A stretch of DNA of 64,000 nucleotides from Jidongwangia harbinensis (lineage in GTDB: Bacteria; Actinomycetota; Actinomycetes; Mycobacteriales; Micromonosporaceae): NCBI RefSeq assembly GCF_020216025.1, contig NZ_JAIWNC010000001.1:533584-597583 (forward strand), in the 5' to 3' direction. Made by a program: the position numbers and the translations under genes. This document shows, in pieces, positions 21,890 through 30,509 of the stretch (within the stretch, counting starts at the first letter, position 1; each line of letters opens with the position of its first letter). Below the pieces are notes generated by a model. It made no database searches, was not told the DNA's origin, and saw only the letters and a program-made list of their open reading frames with translations.

Positions 21890-23107
21890 CTACCCGGCCA
21901 CGATCGGGCCGGTGTGGCCGCCGGGGCTCGACCCTTCCGCGCCCGTGACGGTGAGCAGCACGGCCTGCTCGGCCGGCACGCTCGCGGTGTATCCGGTGGC
22001 GAAGGATCCCCGGTCGGTGCCGGTCCACGGGTCGCGCACGGCCACCGAACCGGTCAGCCCCAGCGTGGACCAGCGGGCGGTGATGTCGGCGGTGACACCG
22101 GTGCGGTTGAGCAGCAGGACGGCCCGCTTTCCGGTGCCGGCGAGAGTCTTGCCGTACACCTGCAGGTCGGTGTCGTCCTCGGCGACCTTGGCGCCCTGCC
22201 GGCCCAGGGGGTCCTGATCGATGGCGATGACTTCACGGTTGGTGAGGATGGCCCGGGTTTCGGCGCTCATCGTGGCGATGTTGTTGCCGGCCAGCAACGG
22301 CGCACCGGAGATCGCCCACAGGGCCAGGTGGGTGCGGTTCTGCCCGGCGGTGAAGTTCGGCATGCCGACGACGAGCATGTCGGGGTCGTTGTAGTGGCCG
22401 GGGCTCTGGGCGGTGGGGTGCTGCGCGGAGCCGAAGTTGGCGAGCACCCGGTCCATCGAGGCGCTCTGGCCGTGGTAGATGATGTCCTGGCTGGTGCGCC
22501 ACATCGTCGCAAGGCCGGGGCCCCAGTTCCACGGGCTGCCGTTGCCCCAGCTGCAGATGGCGAAGACCATGGGCCGGCCGGTCTGGGCGGTGGCGCGGGC
22601 GATGGAGTCGCCGATCCGCGTGTACGTGGCCTGCGGGTCGAGGCGCTCGTCGTAGCCACCGCACCAGTCGACCTTGACGAAATCGAAGCCCCACCGGGAG
22701 AACTGCAGGAAGTCCCGGTCGTAGTGGCCTCCGCTGCCGGAGCCGGGCGCGGCCGGACGTCCCGTCGGGTAGTAGTAGCCACAACCGTCGCGGCCCGCGT
22801 CGGTGTAGATGCCGGCCTTGAGGCCCTTGCTGTGGATGTACGCGGCGATCGCGGCCATCCCGCCGGGCCATTCGGCGGTGTCGACGGTGATGTTGCCGGC
22901 CGGGTCGCGGGTGCCCTGCCACCAGCCCTCGTCGATGTTGACGTACTCGTAGCCGGCGTCCTTGAGTCCCGAGGAGACGATGGCGTCGACCTGCGCCCGG
23001 ATCACGTTGGAGTCGATTCTGGCGGCGAAAGTGTTCCAGGACGCCCAGCCCATCGGCGGCGTGGTCACCACGTTGTTCGGCGCGGCCGGCACCGGAACGG
23101 TGCGCAT
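21890..23107 (-). CDS. Alpha-galactosidase, glycoside hydrolase family 27
   Basis: The protein has 405 residues when started at the ATG at 23107, which has GGAGG about 8 bases upstream. A further upstream in-frame start at 23155 lacks such a site. It matches GH27: PPMGWASWNTF at the N-terminus, KVDWCGG with the nucleophile Asp at about 147, and YNDPDMLVVG with the acid/base motif. A C-terminal beta-sandwich domain follows from about residue 300. It should remove terminal alpha-linked galactose by a retaining mechanism. No signal peptide is visible, so action inside the cell on imported oligosaccharides is likely (inference). It diverges from a LacI regulator across a region with two palindromes. 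Confidence 0.93.
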   Translation of the reverse strand: MRTVPVPAAPNNVVTTPPMGWASWNTFAARIDSNVIRAQVDAIVSSGLKDAGYEYVNIDEGWWQGTRDPAGNITVDTAEWPGGMAAIAAYIHSKGLKAGIYTDAGRDGCGYYYPTGRPAAPGSGSGGHYDRDFLQFSRWGFDFVKVDWCGGYDERLDPQATYTRIGDSIARATAQTGRPMVFAICSWGNGSPWNWGPGLATMWRTSQDIIYHGQSASMDRVLANFGSAQHPTAQSPGHYNDPDMLVVGMPNFTAGQNRTHLALWAISGAPLLAGNNIATMSAETRAILTNREVIAIDQDPLGRQGAKVAEDDTDLQVYGKTLAGTGKRAVLLLNRTGVTADITARWSTLGLTGSVAVRDPWTGTDRGSFATGYTASVPAEQAVLLTVTGAEGSSPGGHTGPIVAG

Positions 23108-23160
23108 CAGCAACCCTCCGTCGTGTGACTCACGTCCTCCGGCACCACCTCGCACGTTAC

Positions 23161-23172
23161 CGAATCGATTCG
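23161..23172. promoter_or_regulatory. Putative LacI operator, site 1
   Basis: CGAATCGATTCG is a perfect 12-base palindrome about 55 bases upstream of the alpha-galactosidase start. Its size and central CG fit LacI-family operators. A second near-copy lies 167 bases away. Confidence 0.65.
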
Positions 23173-23327
23173 CCTCAGACCAGATATCGGTGTCGGTGGA
23201 TTTCTAACGTCAGAAATTCTCCCACCCTGCAGTCTCGGCCATTCCGCAGTCCGCATTCGAGCATCGCGTCGAACCCTCCCCGGCGGTCACATTGACATCG
23301 AGGACGACCGATGCCTACCCTGCGATG

Positions 23328-23339
23328 CGAACCGATTCG
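23328..23339. promoter_or_regulatory. Putative LacI operator, site 2
   Basis: CGAACCGATTCG differs from site 1 at one of 12 positions and lies 16 bases before the lacI-type ATG. It may give autoregulation, and together with site 1 could support looping across the divergent promoters. Confidence 0.6.
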
Positions 23340-23355
23340 ACAGTGGGAGATCCGC

Positions 23356-24375
23356 ATGAACATCGGTGAGATCGCGCGCCGGGCCGGGGTGTCGCGCAGC
23401 ACGGTCTCCTACGCGCTCAGCGGCCGGCGGTCGGTCAGCGCGGCGACGAAGCAGCGCATCCAGGCGGTCATCGACGAGGTCGGCTATCGGCCCAACGCCG
23501 CGGCGCGAGCACTCAAGGAGGGCCGGACCCGCACCCTCGGGCTGGTCGTGCCGCCGGCCAGCCTGCGACTGACCGACACGCAGCTGGAATTCGTGGCGAG
23601 CGTGGTGGAAGCCGCCGCACGCGCCGACCTCGACGTACTGCTGTCGCCGTCCGGCGGCGACCACGACCGGTCGTTCGAGCGGCTGATCTCCGGCCGGCGC
23701 GTCGACGGGGTGATCCTCATGGAGATCCGGCTGGAGGACGAACGCGTCACCCTCCTGCAGCAGGCGGGACTGCCGTTCGTGACGATCGGCCGCACCGCGC
23801 ACCCCGAGGGCACCTTCTGGGTGGACGTCGACTACGCGGCGCTGGTGGCCCGCTGCGTGCATCACCTGGCCGACCTGGGCCATCGGGAGATCGCGCTGAT
23901 CAATCGCTCCGCCGAGCTGGCCGCCACCGGGTACGGCCCGGCGCACCGCGCCCAGACGGCTTTCACCGAGGCGGTCCGGCAGCGCGGCGCGACCGGCATC
24001 GACCTGCCCTGCGCCGACGACCCCGCGGCCGGCGAGGAGTGCTTCGCGCAGCTCCGCGAGCGCCATCCCGAGATCACCGGCATCGTCACGATCAACGAAG
24101 CGGCCCTGCCGGGCCTGCAGCGCGGCATCGAGCGGGCCGGTGTCGCCGTACCGCGCGAGCTGTCCGTCGCGGGTGTCGCCGCGGCGCACCTGGCCGAGAG
24201 ATTCCGTCCGCGGCTCACCGCCGCCGACGTACCCGCCCTGACCATGGGCGCCCACGCCGTCGAACTGCTCCAGGAGCGGATCGCCGCGCCGGAGAACCCG
24301 GTCCGCCACCTGCTCCTCGCGCCCCCCATCTCGCTGCGCGACAGCACCGCCCCTGCGCCACTCCCCCGTACCTGA
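23356..24375 (+). CDS. LacI-family transcriptional regulator
   Basis: The protein has 339 residues. The helix-turn-helix reads RAGVSRSTVSYALSG near residues 7-21, and the hinge helix reads YRPNAAARALKEGRT. A periplasmic-binding-protein-like sensor domain follows (about 65-330). I chose the ATG at 23356 because GGGAG lies 7 bases upstream and the HTH begins at once; an upstream in-frame start would add a non-conserved tail. It probably represses the divergent alpha-galactosidase gene and the glycosidase gene that follows 20 bases downstream. The effector is likely a sugar from galactose-containing plant polymer (inference). Confidence 0.92.
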   Translation: MNIGEIARRAGVSRSTVSYALSGRRSVSAATKQRIQAVIDEVGYRPNAAARALKEGRTRTLGLVVPPASLRLTDTQLEFVASVVEAAARADLDVLLSPSGGDHDRSFERLISGRRVDGVILMEIRLEDERVTLLQQAGLPFVTIGRTAHPEGTFWVDVDYAALVARCVHHLADLGHREIALINRSAELAATGYGPAHRAQTAFTEAVRQRGATGIDLPCADDPAAGEECFAQLRERHPEITGIVTINEAALPGLQRGIERAGVAVPRELSVAGVAAAHLAERFRPRLTAADVPALTMGAHAVELLQERIAAPENPVRHLLLAPPISLRDSTAPAPLPRT

Positions 24376-24395
24376 TTCTTCATCGTGGAGGCACT

Positions 24396-26090
24396 GTGAG
24401 CGTCCCGTCCCCGTCTCGCACCGGCGTAGGTCGTCTCCTGATCGGCGTCCTGGTCGCGGCCGGCGTTCTCGCCGCACCGGTACCGGCGCTCGCCGACGAT
24501 CAGGCCATCAGTGTCAACTTCGCCGCCGCGACCACCGCGCCCACCTACCGGGCGTCCGGCTGGATCTACGGCATGACCGAGAACGGCGCCAACCCGCCCG
24601 ACCGATTCTTCACCGACATCAAGTTCCGGGCCATGCGTGCCGGTGGCGCGCAGCTACCCGGCGGCGGCTGGCAGGGCGGTGGATACGACCGCCGGTGGAA
24701 CGCCACCCGCGCACAGATGCTGCGCACCCAGGCCCTCGGCGGCACGTTCGTCCTGCTCCCCCATGACCTGTGGGGAGCCGACGGCGCCCGCATCGGCCGC
24801 TACCCGGGCGACAACGGCGACTGGACCGACTACCACACCTTCCTGACCCGGGTGATCGCCGACGTCAAGGCCACCGGCGTACCGGTCCAGTGGGACATCT
24901 GGAACGAACCCAACATCTCAATCTTCTGGGACCGTCCGCAGTCGCAGTACTTCGAGCTGTGGCGGCGCACCTATCAGAGGCTGCGCGCCGACCTGCCGGG
25001 CACTCTGATCGTCGGCCCGAGCCACGCCGGCGTACCGAGCACCGCCAACGGTTCCTGGTGGACCCAGTACCTCGACTACGTCAAGGCGAACAACGCGGTG
25101 CCGGACATCTTCAGCTGGCACGCCCTGCCCAGCGACCCGGTCGCCAACGTCGCGGCCGCCGACGCCACGCTCGACGCCCGCGGCATCCCACACCCCCGGC
25201 CTTATCAGATCAACGAGTACGGCGCCGCGAACGAGCAGAATCCCGCCGACGGCGCCTGGTACCTCACCCGGCTGGAACGCGCCGGCGCGGACGGGCTGCG
25301 GGCCAACTGGGCCAGCGGCGGCAACCTGCACAACGACCTGGGCAACCTGCTCACCCACGACTCCGCCGGGCAGTACCAGACCAAGGGCGAGTGGTGGGTC
25401 TACCAGTTCTACGCCGGACAGACCGGCACCGCGGTGACCACCACGCCGTCGGGGAGCTACGACGGCTACGCCACCCGGGACATCGGCGTCGGCAAGGTAC
25501 TCGTCGGTGGCGGCCGGACCACCGGGAACCTCACCGTCTCCCTGCGAGCGCTCGACAGCACCGCCGGGATCATCGCGGACAACCGGGTCCGCGTCCTGGT
25601 GCAGCGCATCCCGCACAACAACGGCGGCGCGGTCAGCAGCCCGGCCACCGTGCAGGACCAGGTGACCACGCTCAACGGCAACGCCACCACGGTGACCATC
25701 GCCAACAACGCGGTCAACGACGCGTACACCATCACCCTGCTGCCGCCATCCACCCCGTCCCCGCCGCCGTCCGGCCCGCCCGTGCCCGAAACCGCGTGCG
25801 CCACCTCGTACCGGGTGGCGAACAGCTGGCCGGGCGGACACCAGGCCGAGGTGAGGGTCGCCAACACCGGCACGGCGAGCATCACCGGCTGGCGGGTGAG
25901 CTGGACGATGGGCTCCGGACAGTCGATCAGCCAGGTCTGGAACGGCTCGCTGACCACCAGCGGCACCACCGCCACCGTGACCAACGCGACCCACAACGGC
26001 GCCATTCCACCCGGCGGAGGGGCCACGTTCGGCCTGCTCGGCTCGGATAGTCCCTCCACCACGCCGACGCTGACCTGCACGGCGACCTGA
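24396..26090 (+). CDS. Secreted clan GH-A glycoside hydrolase with C-terminal CBM2
   Basis: The protein has 564 residues from the GTG at 24396, which has GGAGG four bases upstream. A signal peptide is clear: Arg near residue 8, a Leu/Val/Ala core, and cleavage after PALA near residue 33. The catalytic barrel shows WDIWNEPNI (acid/base Glu) and QINEYGA (nucleophile Glu), the spacing of clan GH-A enzymes. It resembles GH39-like families, but I cannot fix the family. A Pro/Ser linker joins it to a C-terminal CBM2 (Cys at both ends, SWPGGHQAEV, ITGWRVSW), which binds cellulose or xylan. It is probably cotranscribed with the LacI gene and would degrade plant cell-wall glycans outside the cell. Confidence 0.85.
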   Translation: MSVPSPSRTGVGRLLIGVLVAAGVLAAPVPALADDQAISVNFAAATTAPTYRASGWIYGMTENGANPPDRFFTDIKFRAMRAGGAQLPGGGWQGGGYDRRWNATRAQMLRTQALGGTFVLLPHDLWGADGARIGRYPGDNGDWTDYHTFLTRVIADVKATGVPVQWDIWNEPNISIFWDRPQSQYFELWRRTYQRLRADLPGTLIVGPSHAGVPSTANGSWWTQYLDYVKANNAVPDIFSWHALPSDPVANVAAADATLDARGIPHPRPYQINEYGAANEQNPADGAWYLTRLERAGADGLRANWASGGNLHNDLGNLLTHDSAGQYQTKGEWWVYQFYAGQTGTAVTTTPSGSYDGYATRDIGVGKVLVGGGRTTGNLTVSLRALDSTAGIIADNRVRVLVQRIPHNNGGAVSSPATVQDQVTTLNGNATTVTIANNAVNDAYTITLLPPSTPSPPPSGPPVPETACATSYRVANSWPGGHQAEVRVANTGTASITGWRVSWTMGSGQSISQVWNGSLTTSGTTATVTNATHNGAIPPGGGATFGLLGSDSPSTTPTLTCTAT

Positions 26091-26184
26091 GCGAAGCGCC
26101 CAGCGGCGCGGAGTATTCGTCCCGGGCGTCGTACCGGCCGCGATGTCGACGCGGCCGGTCACCCGGCGCCCAGCCTGGACAGAG

Positions 26185-26206
26185 CGATGTAACCGTGGTT
26201 ACATCG
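26185..26206. promoter_or_regulatory. Perfect inverted repeat before chrB, putative operator
   Basis: Two 10-base arms, CGATGTAACC and GGTTACATCG, are exact complements around a 2-base centre. The site ends 4 bases before the first chrB start codon, so bound protein would block initiation. It is a good candidate operator for the chromate genes. Confidence 0.7.
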
Positions 26207-26210
26207 GCGA

Positions 26211-26738
26211 GTGGGTGATGGCGTGGTACCGACCGGTGAATGGGTGCTGCTGGCCTACCGGGTGCCGCGGGAGCCATCGACACCACGGATCGCCATTTGG
26301 CGCAAGCTCAAGCAGCTCGGCGTCGCTCAGCTCGGCGACGGCCTGGTGGCGCTGCCCGCCGACGCCCGCACCCGCGAGCAGTTGGAGTGGGCCGCCGACG
26401 ACGTGCTCGCCGCCGGTGGCACGGCGAGCGTGTGGCTGGCCCGACCGGCCTCGACCGCGGCGGAACGTGAGTTCGCCGCCCAGATGGCCGCGGCCCGCGG
26501 CGGCGAGTACGCCGCCGTCACCGCGGCCGCCGACGCAGCCGCGACCCTGAGCGGCGCGGAGCGCCAGGCGGCGGTGCGCCGGCTGCGCAACGAGCTGCGC
26601 CGGATCGGCCGCCGTGATTTCTTTCCACCGTCCGAGCGCGACGCCGCCCAGCTGGCGGTACGCCGGCTCACCGACCCGGACGCCGTCGAGCGAGAGCCCG
26701 GCTCGATCGCCGAACCGGCGCCGGGAGCCCGGTCGTGA
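26211..26738 (+). CDS. chrB: ChrB N-terminal domain protein (chromate resistance regulator half)
   Basis: This 175-residue protein matches the N-terminal domain of ChrB: WVLLAYRVPREPSTPR, IWRKLKQLGVAQLGDGLVAL. An Arg-rich helical tail follows. In other bacteria ChrB is one protein that senses chromate and regulates chrA; here its two halves are separate genes. The GTG at 26211 has no SD and sits 4 bases after a palindrome, so the message may be leaderless; a GTG at 26223 is an alternative. Its 3' end overlaps the next gene (GTGA). Confidence 0.8.
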   Translation: MGDGVVPTGEWVLLAYRVPREPSTPRIAIWRKLKQLGVAQLGDGLVALPADARTREQLEWAADDVLAAGGTASVWLARPASTAAEREFAAQMAAARGGEYAAVTAAADAAATLSGAERQAAVRRLRNELRRIGRRDFFPPSERDAAQLAVRRLTDPDAVEREPGSIAEPAPGARS

Positions 26739-27169
26739 AGTGGGCGACCCGCGCCGGGGTGCACATCGACCGGGCGGCGTGCGCCTGGCTGATCCGCCGC
26801 CACGTCGACCCGCGGCCGGAGTTCGTGTTCGTCGCCGACCCGAACGAGGTGCCGCCCGACGCGACTCCGTTCGACATGCGCGGGGTGGACCTGTCGCACC
26901 ACGGCACAGACTGCACCTTCGAGACGATTCTGCGCCGCTACGACCTGCACGACCCGGTGCTGTGGAAGCTCGCCGAGATCGTGCACGAGGCCGACATCGA
27001 GGACGGTCGCTACGACGCCCCCGAAGCCCCCGGTCTCGACGTCGTGCTGCGCGGGCTGTCGCTGGTGCTCACCGACGACCACCGCGTCCTGGAGCTCACC
27101 GGCCCGGTCTTCGATGGTTTGTACGAGTACTACCGCCGGGTGCTGCTGCTCGGCCGCCCACCCGCCTGA
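26735..27169 (+). CDS. ChrB C-terminal domain protein (chromate resistance)
   Basis: This 144-residue protein matches the ChrB C-terminal domain: RAGVHIDRAACAWLIRRHVD near the start, FVADPNEVP, FDMRGVDLSHHGTDCTFE and EIVHEADIEDGRYD. The conserved His, Asp and Cys residues may bind a ligand or metal. The GTG start overlaps the previous stop by 4 bases, so the two halves are coupled and probably work together. ChrA follows 16 bases later. Confidence 0.85.
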   Translation: MKWATRAGVHIDRAACAWLIRRHVDPRPEFVFVADPNEVPPDATPFDMRGVDLSHHGTDCTFETILRRYDLHDPVLWKLAEIVHEADIEDGRYDAPEAPGLDVVLRGLSLVLTDDHRVLELTGPVFDGLYEYYRRVLLLGRPPA

Positions 27170-27185
27170 TCCGGGAGAGCCCGCG

Positions 27186-28619
27186 ATGACGACCACCGAC
27201 CCCGACATGAGTGCCGACCCGGCCGGCGCCCCGCAGCCGCCGGCCGTGAGCGGTGACGTGGTGCCGTTCCGCGCCGCGACCCGGGCCTGGTTCTCCATCA
27301 GCCTGCAGACCTTCGGTGGCCCGGCGGGGCAGATCGCCGTCATGCAGCGCCACCTCGTCGACGAGCGGCGCTGGATCGGGCAGAAGCGGTTCCTGCACGC
27401 CCTGAACTACTGCATGCTGCTGCCCGGCCCGGAAGCCCAGCAGTTGGCCATCTACGTCGGATGGTTGCTCAACGGCCTACGGGGCGGCCTGGTCGCCGGC
27501 ATCCTCTTCGTGCTGCCCGGACTCGTCGCGCTGCTCGCTCTGTCCGCGGTGTACGTCGGCTTCGGCGACACCACCGTCGTCACCGCGCTGTTCGCGGGCC
27601 TCGCCCCGGCCGTCATCGCGATCGTCGTCCAAGCCGTGTGGCGCGTCGGCACGCGCGCGCTCGCCAATCCCGTGCTGGTCGGGTTCGCGGTCGCCGCGTT
27701 CGCCGCCCTGGCTGTGTTCGGGGTGCCGTTCCCGATCGTCGTCGCGGCCGCCGCGCTCGCCGGGTGGGCACTGCACCGATGGCGGCCGGGGCTGATCACC
27801 ACCACCGGCGGGCACAAGGCCGGCGGCGAGGACGGGCCGGCACCGCTGATCGCCGACGACGCACTGCACCACGACCGGCCGTCGGGCCGCCGCGCCGCCG
27901 TGATCCTCACCGTCGGCGTGGCCGTCTGGTTCGTGCCGGTCGGCGTGGTCGCCGCCCTCACCGGAATCGGCAGCATCTACACCCAGCAAGGGCTGTTCTT
28001 CTCCGGCACCGCCGTGATCACCTTCGGCGGCGCCTACGCCGTACTCGCCCACGTCGCCCAACGCGCGGTCGAGGACTATGGCTGGCTCTCCACCGGCGAC
28101 ATGGTCCGCGGCCTCGCCCTGGCGGAGTCCACCCCGGGCCCACTGATCATGGTGGTTCAGTTCGTCGCGTTCCTCGGCGCGTACCACCACCCCGGCAACC
28201 TCAATCCCTGGACCGCAGGCGTCGTCGCGTCCCTGCTCACCACCTGGGTGACCTTCGTGCCGTGCTTCCTGTTCATCCTGCTCGGCGCCCCCTACGTGGA
28301 ACGCCTGCGCGGCAACCGGTCACTGTCGGCGGCCCTGACCGGTATCACCGCCGCCGTCGTCGGCGTCATCGCCAACCTCGGTCTCTACTTCGCCGTGCAC
28401 ACCCTCTTCGGCGCCAGTCGCACCATCACCCACGGGCCGCTGCAAGTCGAGCTGCCGGATCCCGGCACCATCCAGCCGGTACCCGTCGCCATCACCGCCA
28501 TCGCCACGGTGCTCATCTTCACGCTCCAATGGTCCGTGCTGCGCGTCCTGGCCGTCAGCGCCGCTCTCGGCCTGGCCGCCGCCCTCATCGGGCTGCCGGT
28601 CACCCAGGGACTCGCCTGA
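27186..28619 (+). CDS. chrA: Chromate transporter ChrA, two-domain (CHR) form
   Basis: This 477-residue membrane protein has about 12 helices in two homologous halves, as in long-chain ChrA. The first half has FGGPAGQIAVMQRHLVDE and GPEAQQLAIYVGW; the second has FGGAYAVLAHV and ESTPGPLIMVVQFVAF. ChrA exports chromate (with sulfate analogy) using the proton motive force. I start at 27186, with GGGAG upstream and just after the ChrB half gene; in-frame codons upstream lie inside that gene. A polar loop of about 45 residues separates the halves. Confidence 0.93.
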   Translation: MTTTDPDMSADPAGAPQPPAVSGDVVPFRAATRAWFSISLQTFGGPAGQIAVMQRHLVDERRWIGQKRFLHALNYCMLLPGPEAQQLAIYVGWLLNGLRGGLVAGILFVLPGLVALLALSAVYVGFGDTTVVTALFAGLAPAVIAIVVQAVWRVGTRALANPVLVGFAVAAFAALAVFGVPFPIVVAAAALAGWALHRWRPGLITTTGGHKAGGEDGPAPLIADDALHHDRPSGRRAAVILTVGVAVWFVPVGVVAALTGIGSIYTQQGLFFSGTAVITFGGAYAVLAHVAQRAVEDYGWLSTGDMVRGLALAESTPGPLIMVVQFVAFLGAYHHPGNLNPWTAGVVASLLTTWVTFVPCFLFILLGAPYVERLRGNRSLSAALTGITAAVVGVIANLGLYFAVHTLFGASRTITHGPLQVELPDPGTIQPVPVAITAIATVLIFTLQWSVLRVLAVSAALGLAAALIGLPVTQGLA

Positions 28620-28702
28620 ACGGAAGTGCTCCGCCGCCAGATACGGGGACCGCGGTCAGCAGCCCGCCTGGAGGAGGAGGCCACCAGCTGGCCGGCACCT
28701 GC

Positions 28703-28983
28703 TCACCGTGACGCCAGGCCGAGGTGTTCCAGCGCCTGCCGCAGCGTGTGCCGTCCGGCCATCGACTCCGGACCGCGGAGCCTGGGCAGGACCCGGCCGG
28801 TCCAGGTTCCGGTCGACCCGTACCGGCCGTGGTAGGCGGCGAGGGTTTCGTCGTACGCGGGGAGGTGGGCGCGGCCTGGGCGGCCGCGACCAGGGTGCTC
28901 AATTCGTCGTCGGTGACGTCGCGGTTGGCGAAGCGGCGCACCGAGCGGCGGGACAGTTGCGGGCGGATCAGGTCCGTGGGCAT
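28703..28983 (-). pseudogene. Nitroreductase-family relic with the middle deleted
   Basis: From the ATG at 28983 the frame reads RRSVRRFANRDVTDDEL and STLVAAAQAAPTS, the N-terminus of flavin nitroreductases. A shifted frame then reads YDETLAAYHGRYGSTGTW and ends LRQALEHLGLASR, the family's C-terminus. Most of the flavin and active-site region between is gone. Its start overlaps the stop of the small gene upstream. Confidence 0.7.
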
Positions 28984-29198
28984 CAGGCCACCGCCGCCTG
29001 CGCCGCGCGGGTGGGAAGCGGCAGCCGGTGCCCGGAGCCGGCGGCGCCGCGGTGGATGCGGTCGCGCGGGGTGCCCGGCCGTTCGGCGATCAGCGCCCGG
29101 GTCGACGCGCTGAATCCGGCCGAGACCGCACCGGCGACGAGCGCGAGGTCGACCTCGCGCCCCGAGTGAAGGAGCACCGTCTGCATGAAGTCCAACAT
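28983..29198 (-). CDS. Small protein of unknown function
   Basis: I do not recognise this 71-residue frame. It is Ala/Arg-rich with a hydrophobic stretch at residues 10-30. Its TGA overlaps the ATG of the nitroreductase relic, suggesting a former operon. The start codon directly follows a pair of CTATAGG repeats and no SD is visible, so the transcript may be leaderless or the frame may itself be a fragment. Confidence 0.35.
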   Translation of the reverse strand: MLDFMQTVLLHSGREVDLALVAGAVSAGFSASTRALIAERPGTPRDRIHRGAAGSGHRLPLPTRAAQAAVA

Positions 29199-29199
29199 A

Positions 29200-29230
29200 C
29201 CTATAGGCTCTATAGGCATTACAGGTAATG
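29200..29230. promoter_or_regulatory. Tandem CTATAGG repeats plus palindrome in divergent promoter region
   Basis: CTATAGG occurs at 29201 and 29210, a 9-base direct repeat; the first copy lies inside the palindrome CCTATAGG. Immediately after it CATTAC and GTAATG form a perfect inverted repeat with a 2-base centre (29217-29230). This lies between the leftward small gene/nitroreductase relic and the rightward monooxygenase gene. It is AT-rich against its surroundings and is a likely regulator site. Confidence 0.6.
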
Positions 29231-29306
29231 TGGTCCACGCGGCTGAGCGATTGGCAGCCGTCGGCCGGTGTCATCGACGCATCCGCTTCGGTCCGGGAGG
29301 CCCCAC

Positions 29307-30371
29307 ATGCGCAACGAATACCTCTGGTACATCCCCAACCAGGTCACGCCCGGACACCGCGGCGAACCCGTCACGGCCGGGCACAACAGCCTCGAAACCT
29401 TGACCGGCCAGGCACGGGCACTCGAGGACCACGGTTGGGGCGGTGCCCTGCTCGGCACCGGCTGGGGCCGGCCCGACACGTTCACCGTCGCCACCGCCCT
29501 GGCCGCGCGGACCACCACGTTTCAACCGCTCATCGCGATCCGACCCGGCTACTGGCGTCCGGCCAACTTCGCCTCCGCCGCCGCCACGCTCGACCACCTC
29601 ACCGGCGGCCGGGTACTGGTCAACATCGTCTCCGGTCAGGACGACCTCGCCGCGTACGGCGACAGCGAGGGCGATCAGGCGCACCGCTACGGACGTACCC
29701 GGGAGTTCCTGCAGATCGTGCGACGACTGTGGACCGAGGAGAACGTCACCTACCACGGCGAGCACTTCCGGGTGACCGGCTCCACCGTCACGCCCCGGCC
29801 ACTCGTGCGCGGCGACCGCCGTCACCCGCGGCTGTACTTCGGCGGCGCGTCGGAGGCCGCCGAGCGGGTCGCCGCCGCCGAGGCCGACGTGCAGCTGTTC
29901 TGGGGCGAGCCGCTCGACGGCGTCCGCGAGCGCATCGAGCGGCTTCAGCAGCTCAGCCGCGACCTCGGTCGCGAACACGCCCCGCTGGAGTTCGGTCTGC
30001 GCGTCACCACCCTGGTGCGCGACACCACCGAACAGGCCTGGGCCGACGCCGAGGCCAAGGTCGCCGAGATGGCCGGGCGCAACGGTGTCGCGGCCCAGAA
30101 CCCGCACCGGCGCGCCGCCGTCGGCCAGCAGCGGCTGCTCGACCTGGCCGCCCGTGGCGAGGTCCTCGACGACAACCTGTACACCACGCCCGGCAAGGTC
30201 GGCGGGGGTGGCGCCGCCACCACCTGGCTGGTCGGGTCGGCCGAGGACGTGGCCAAGTCGCTGCGCCGCTACCAGAGTCTCGGCATCACCCACTTCGTCC
30301 TCTCCGACACCCCGTACCTGCGGGAGATCCGCCGTCAGGGCGACCAGTTGCTGCCACTGCTGCGGGACTAG
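29307..30371 (+). CDS. LLM-class FMNH2-dependent monooxygenase, SsuD-like
   Basis: The protein has 354 residues from the ATG at 29307, with GGGAGG six bases upstream. It has the luciferase-like TIM barrel: ARALEDHGWGGALLGTGW, FQPLIAIRPGYWRPANFA, LTGGRVLVNIVSGQDD, GRTREFLQIVRRLW. This resembles alkanesulfonate monooxygenases, which use reduced FMN and O2 to release sulfite from sulfonates. The substrate is not certain. A damaged FMN reductase gene lies 139 bases downstream on the other strand and was probably the former partner; the reduced flavin must now come from elsewhere. Confidence 0.85.
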   Translation: MRNEYLWYIPNQVTPGHRGEPVTAGHNSLETLTGQARALEDHGWGGALLGTGWGRPDTFTVATALAARTTTFQPLIAIRPGYWRPANFASAAATLDHLTGGRVLVNIVSGQDDLAAYGDSEGDQAHRYGRTREFLQIVRRLWTEENVTYHGEHFRVTGSTVTPRPLVRGDRRHPRLYFGGASEAAERVAAAEADVQLFWGEPLDGVRERIERLQQLSRDLGREHAPLEFGLRVTTLVRDTTEQAWADAEAKVAEMAGRNGVAAQNPHRRAAVGQQRLLDLAARGEVLDDNLYTTPGKVGGGGAATTWLVGSAEDVAKSLRRYQSLGITHFVLSDTPYLREIRRQGDQLLPLLRD

Positions 30372-30509
30372 GCGAAGCGCGAGATCGGCACCACCGCGTC
30401 GACGAACCGGCGAGTTCGTCCTGCATCGCCGGCAGGTGGCCGGTGAACCGGGCACGGCGAAGGAGTTCCATGGGCGACGGCGTCCCAGAGACCCGGCCGC
30501 GGTGACCCG

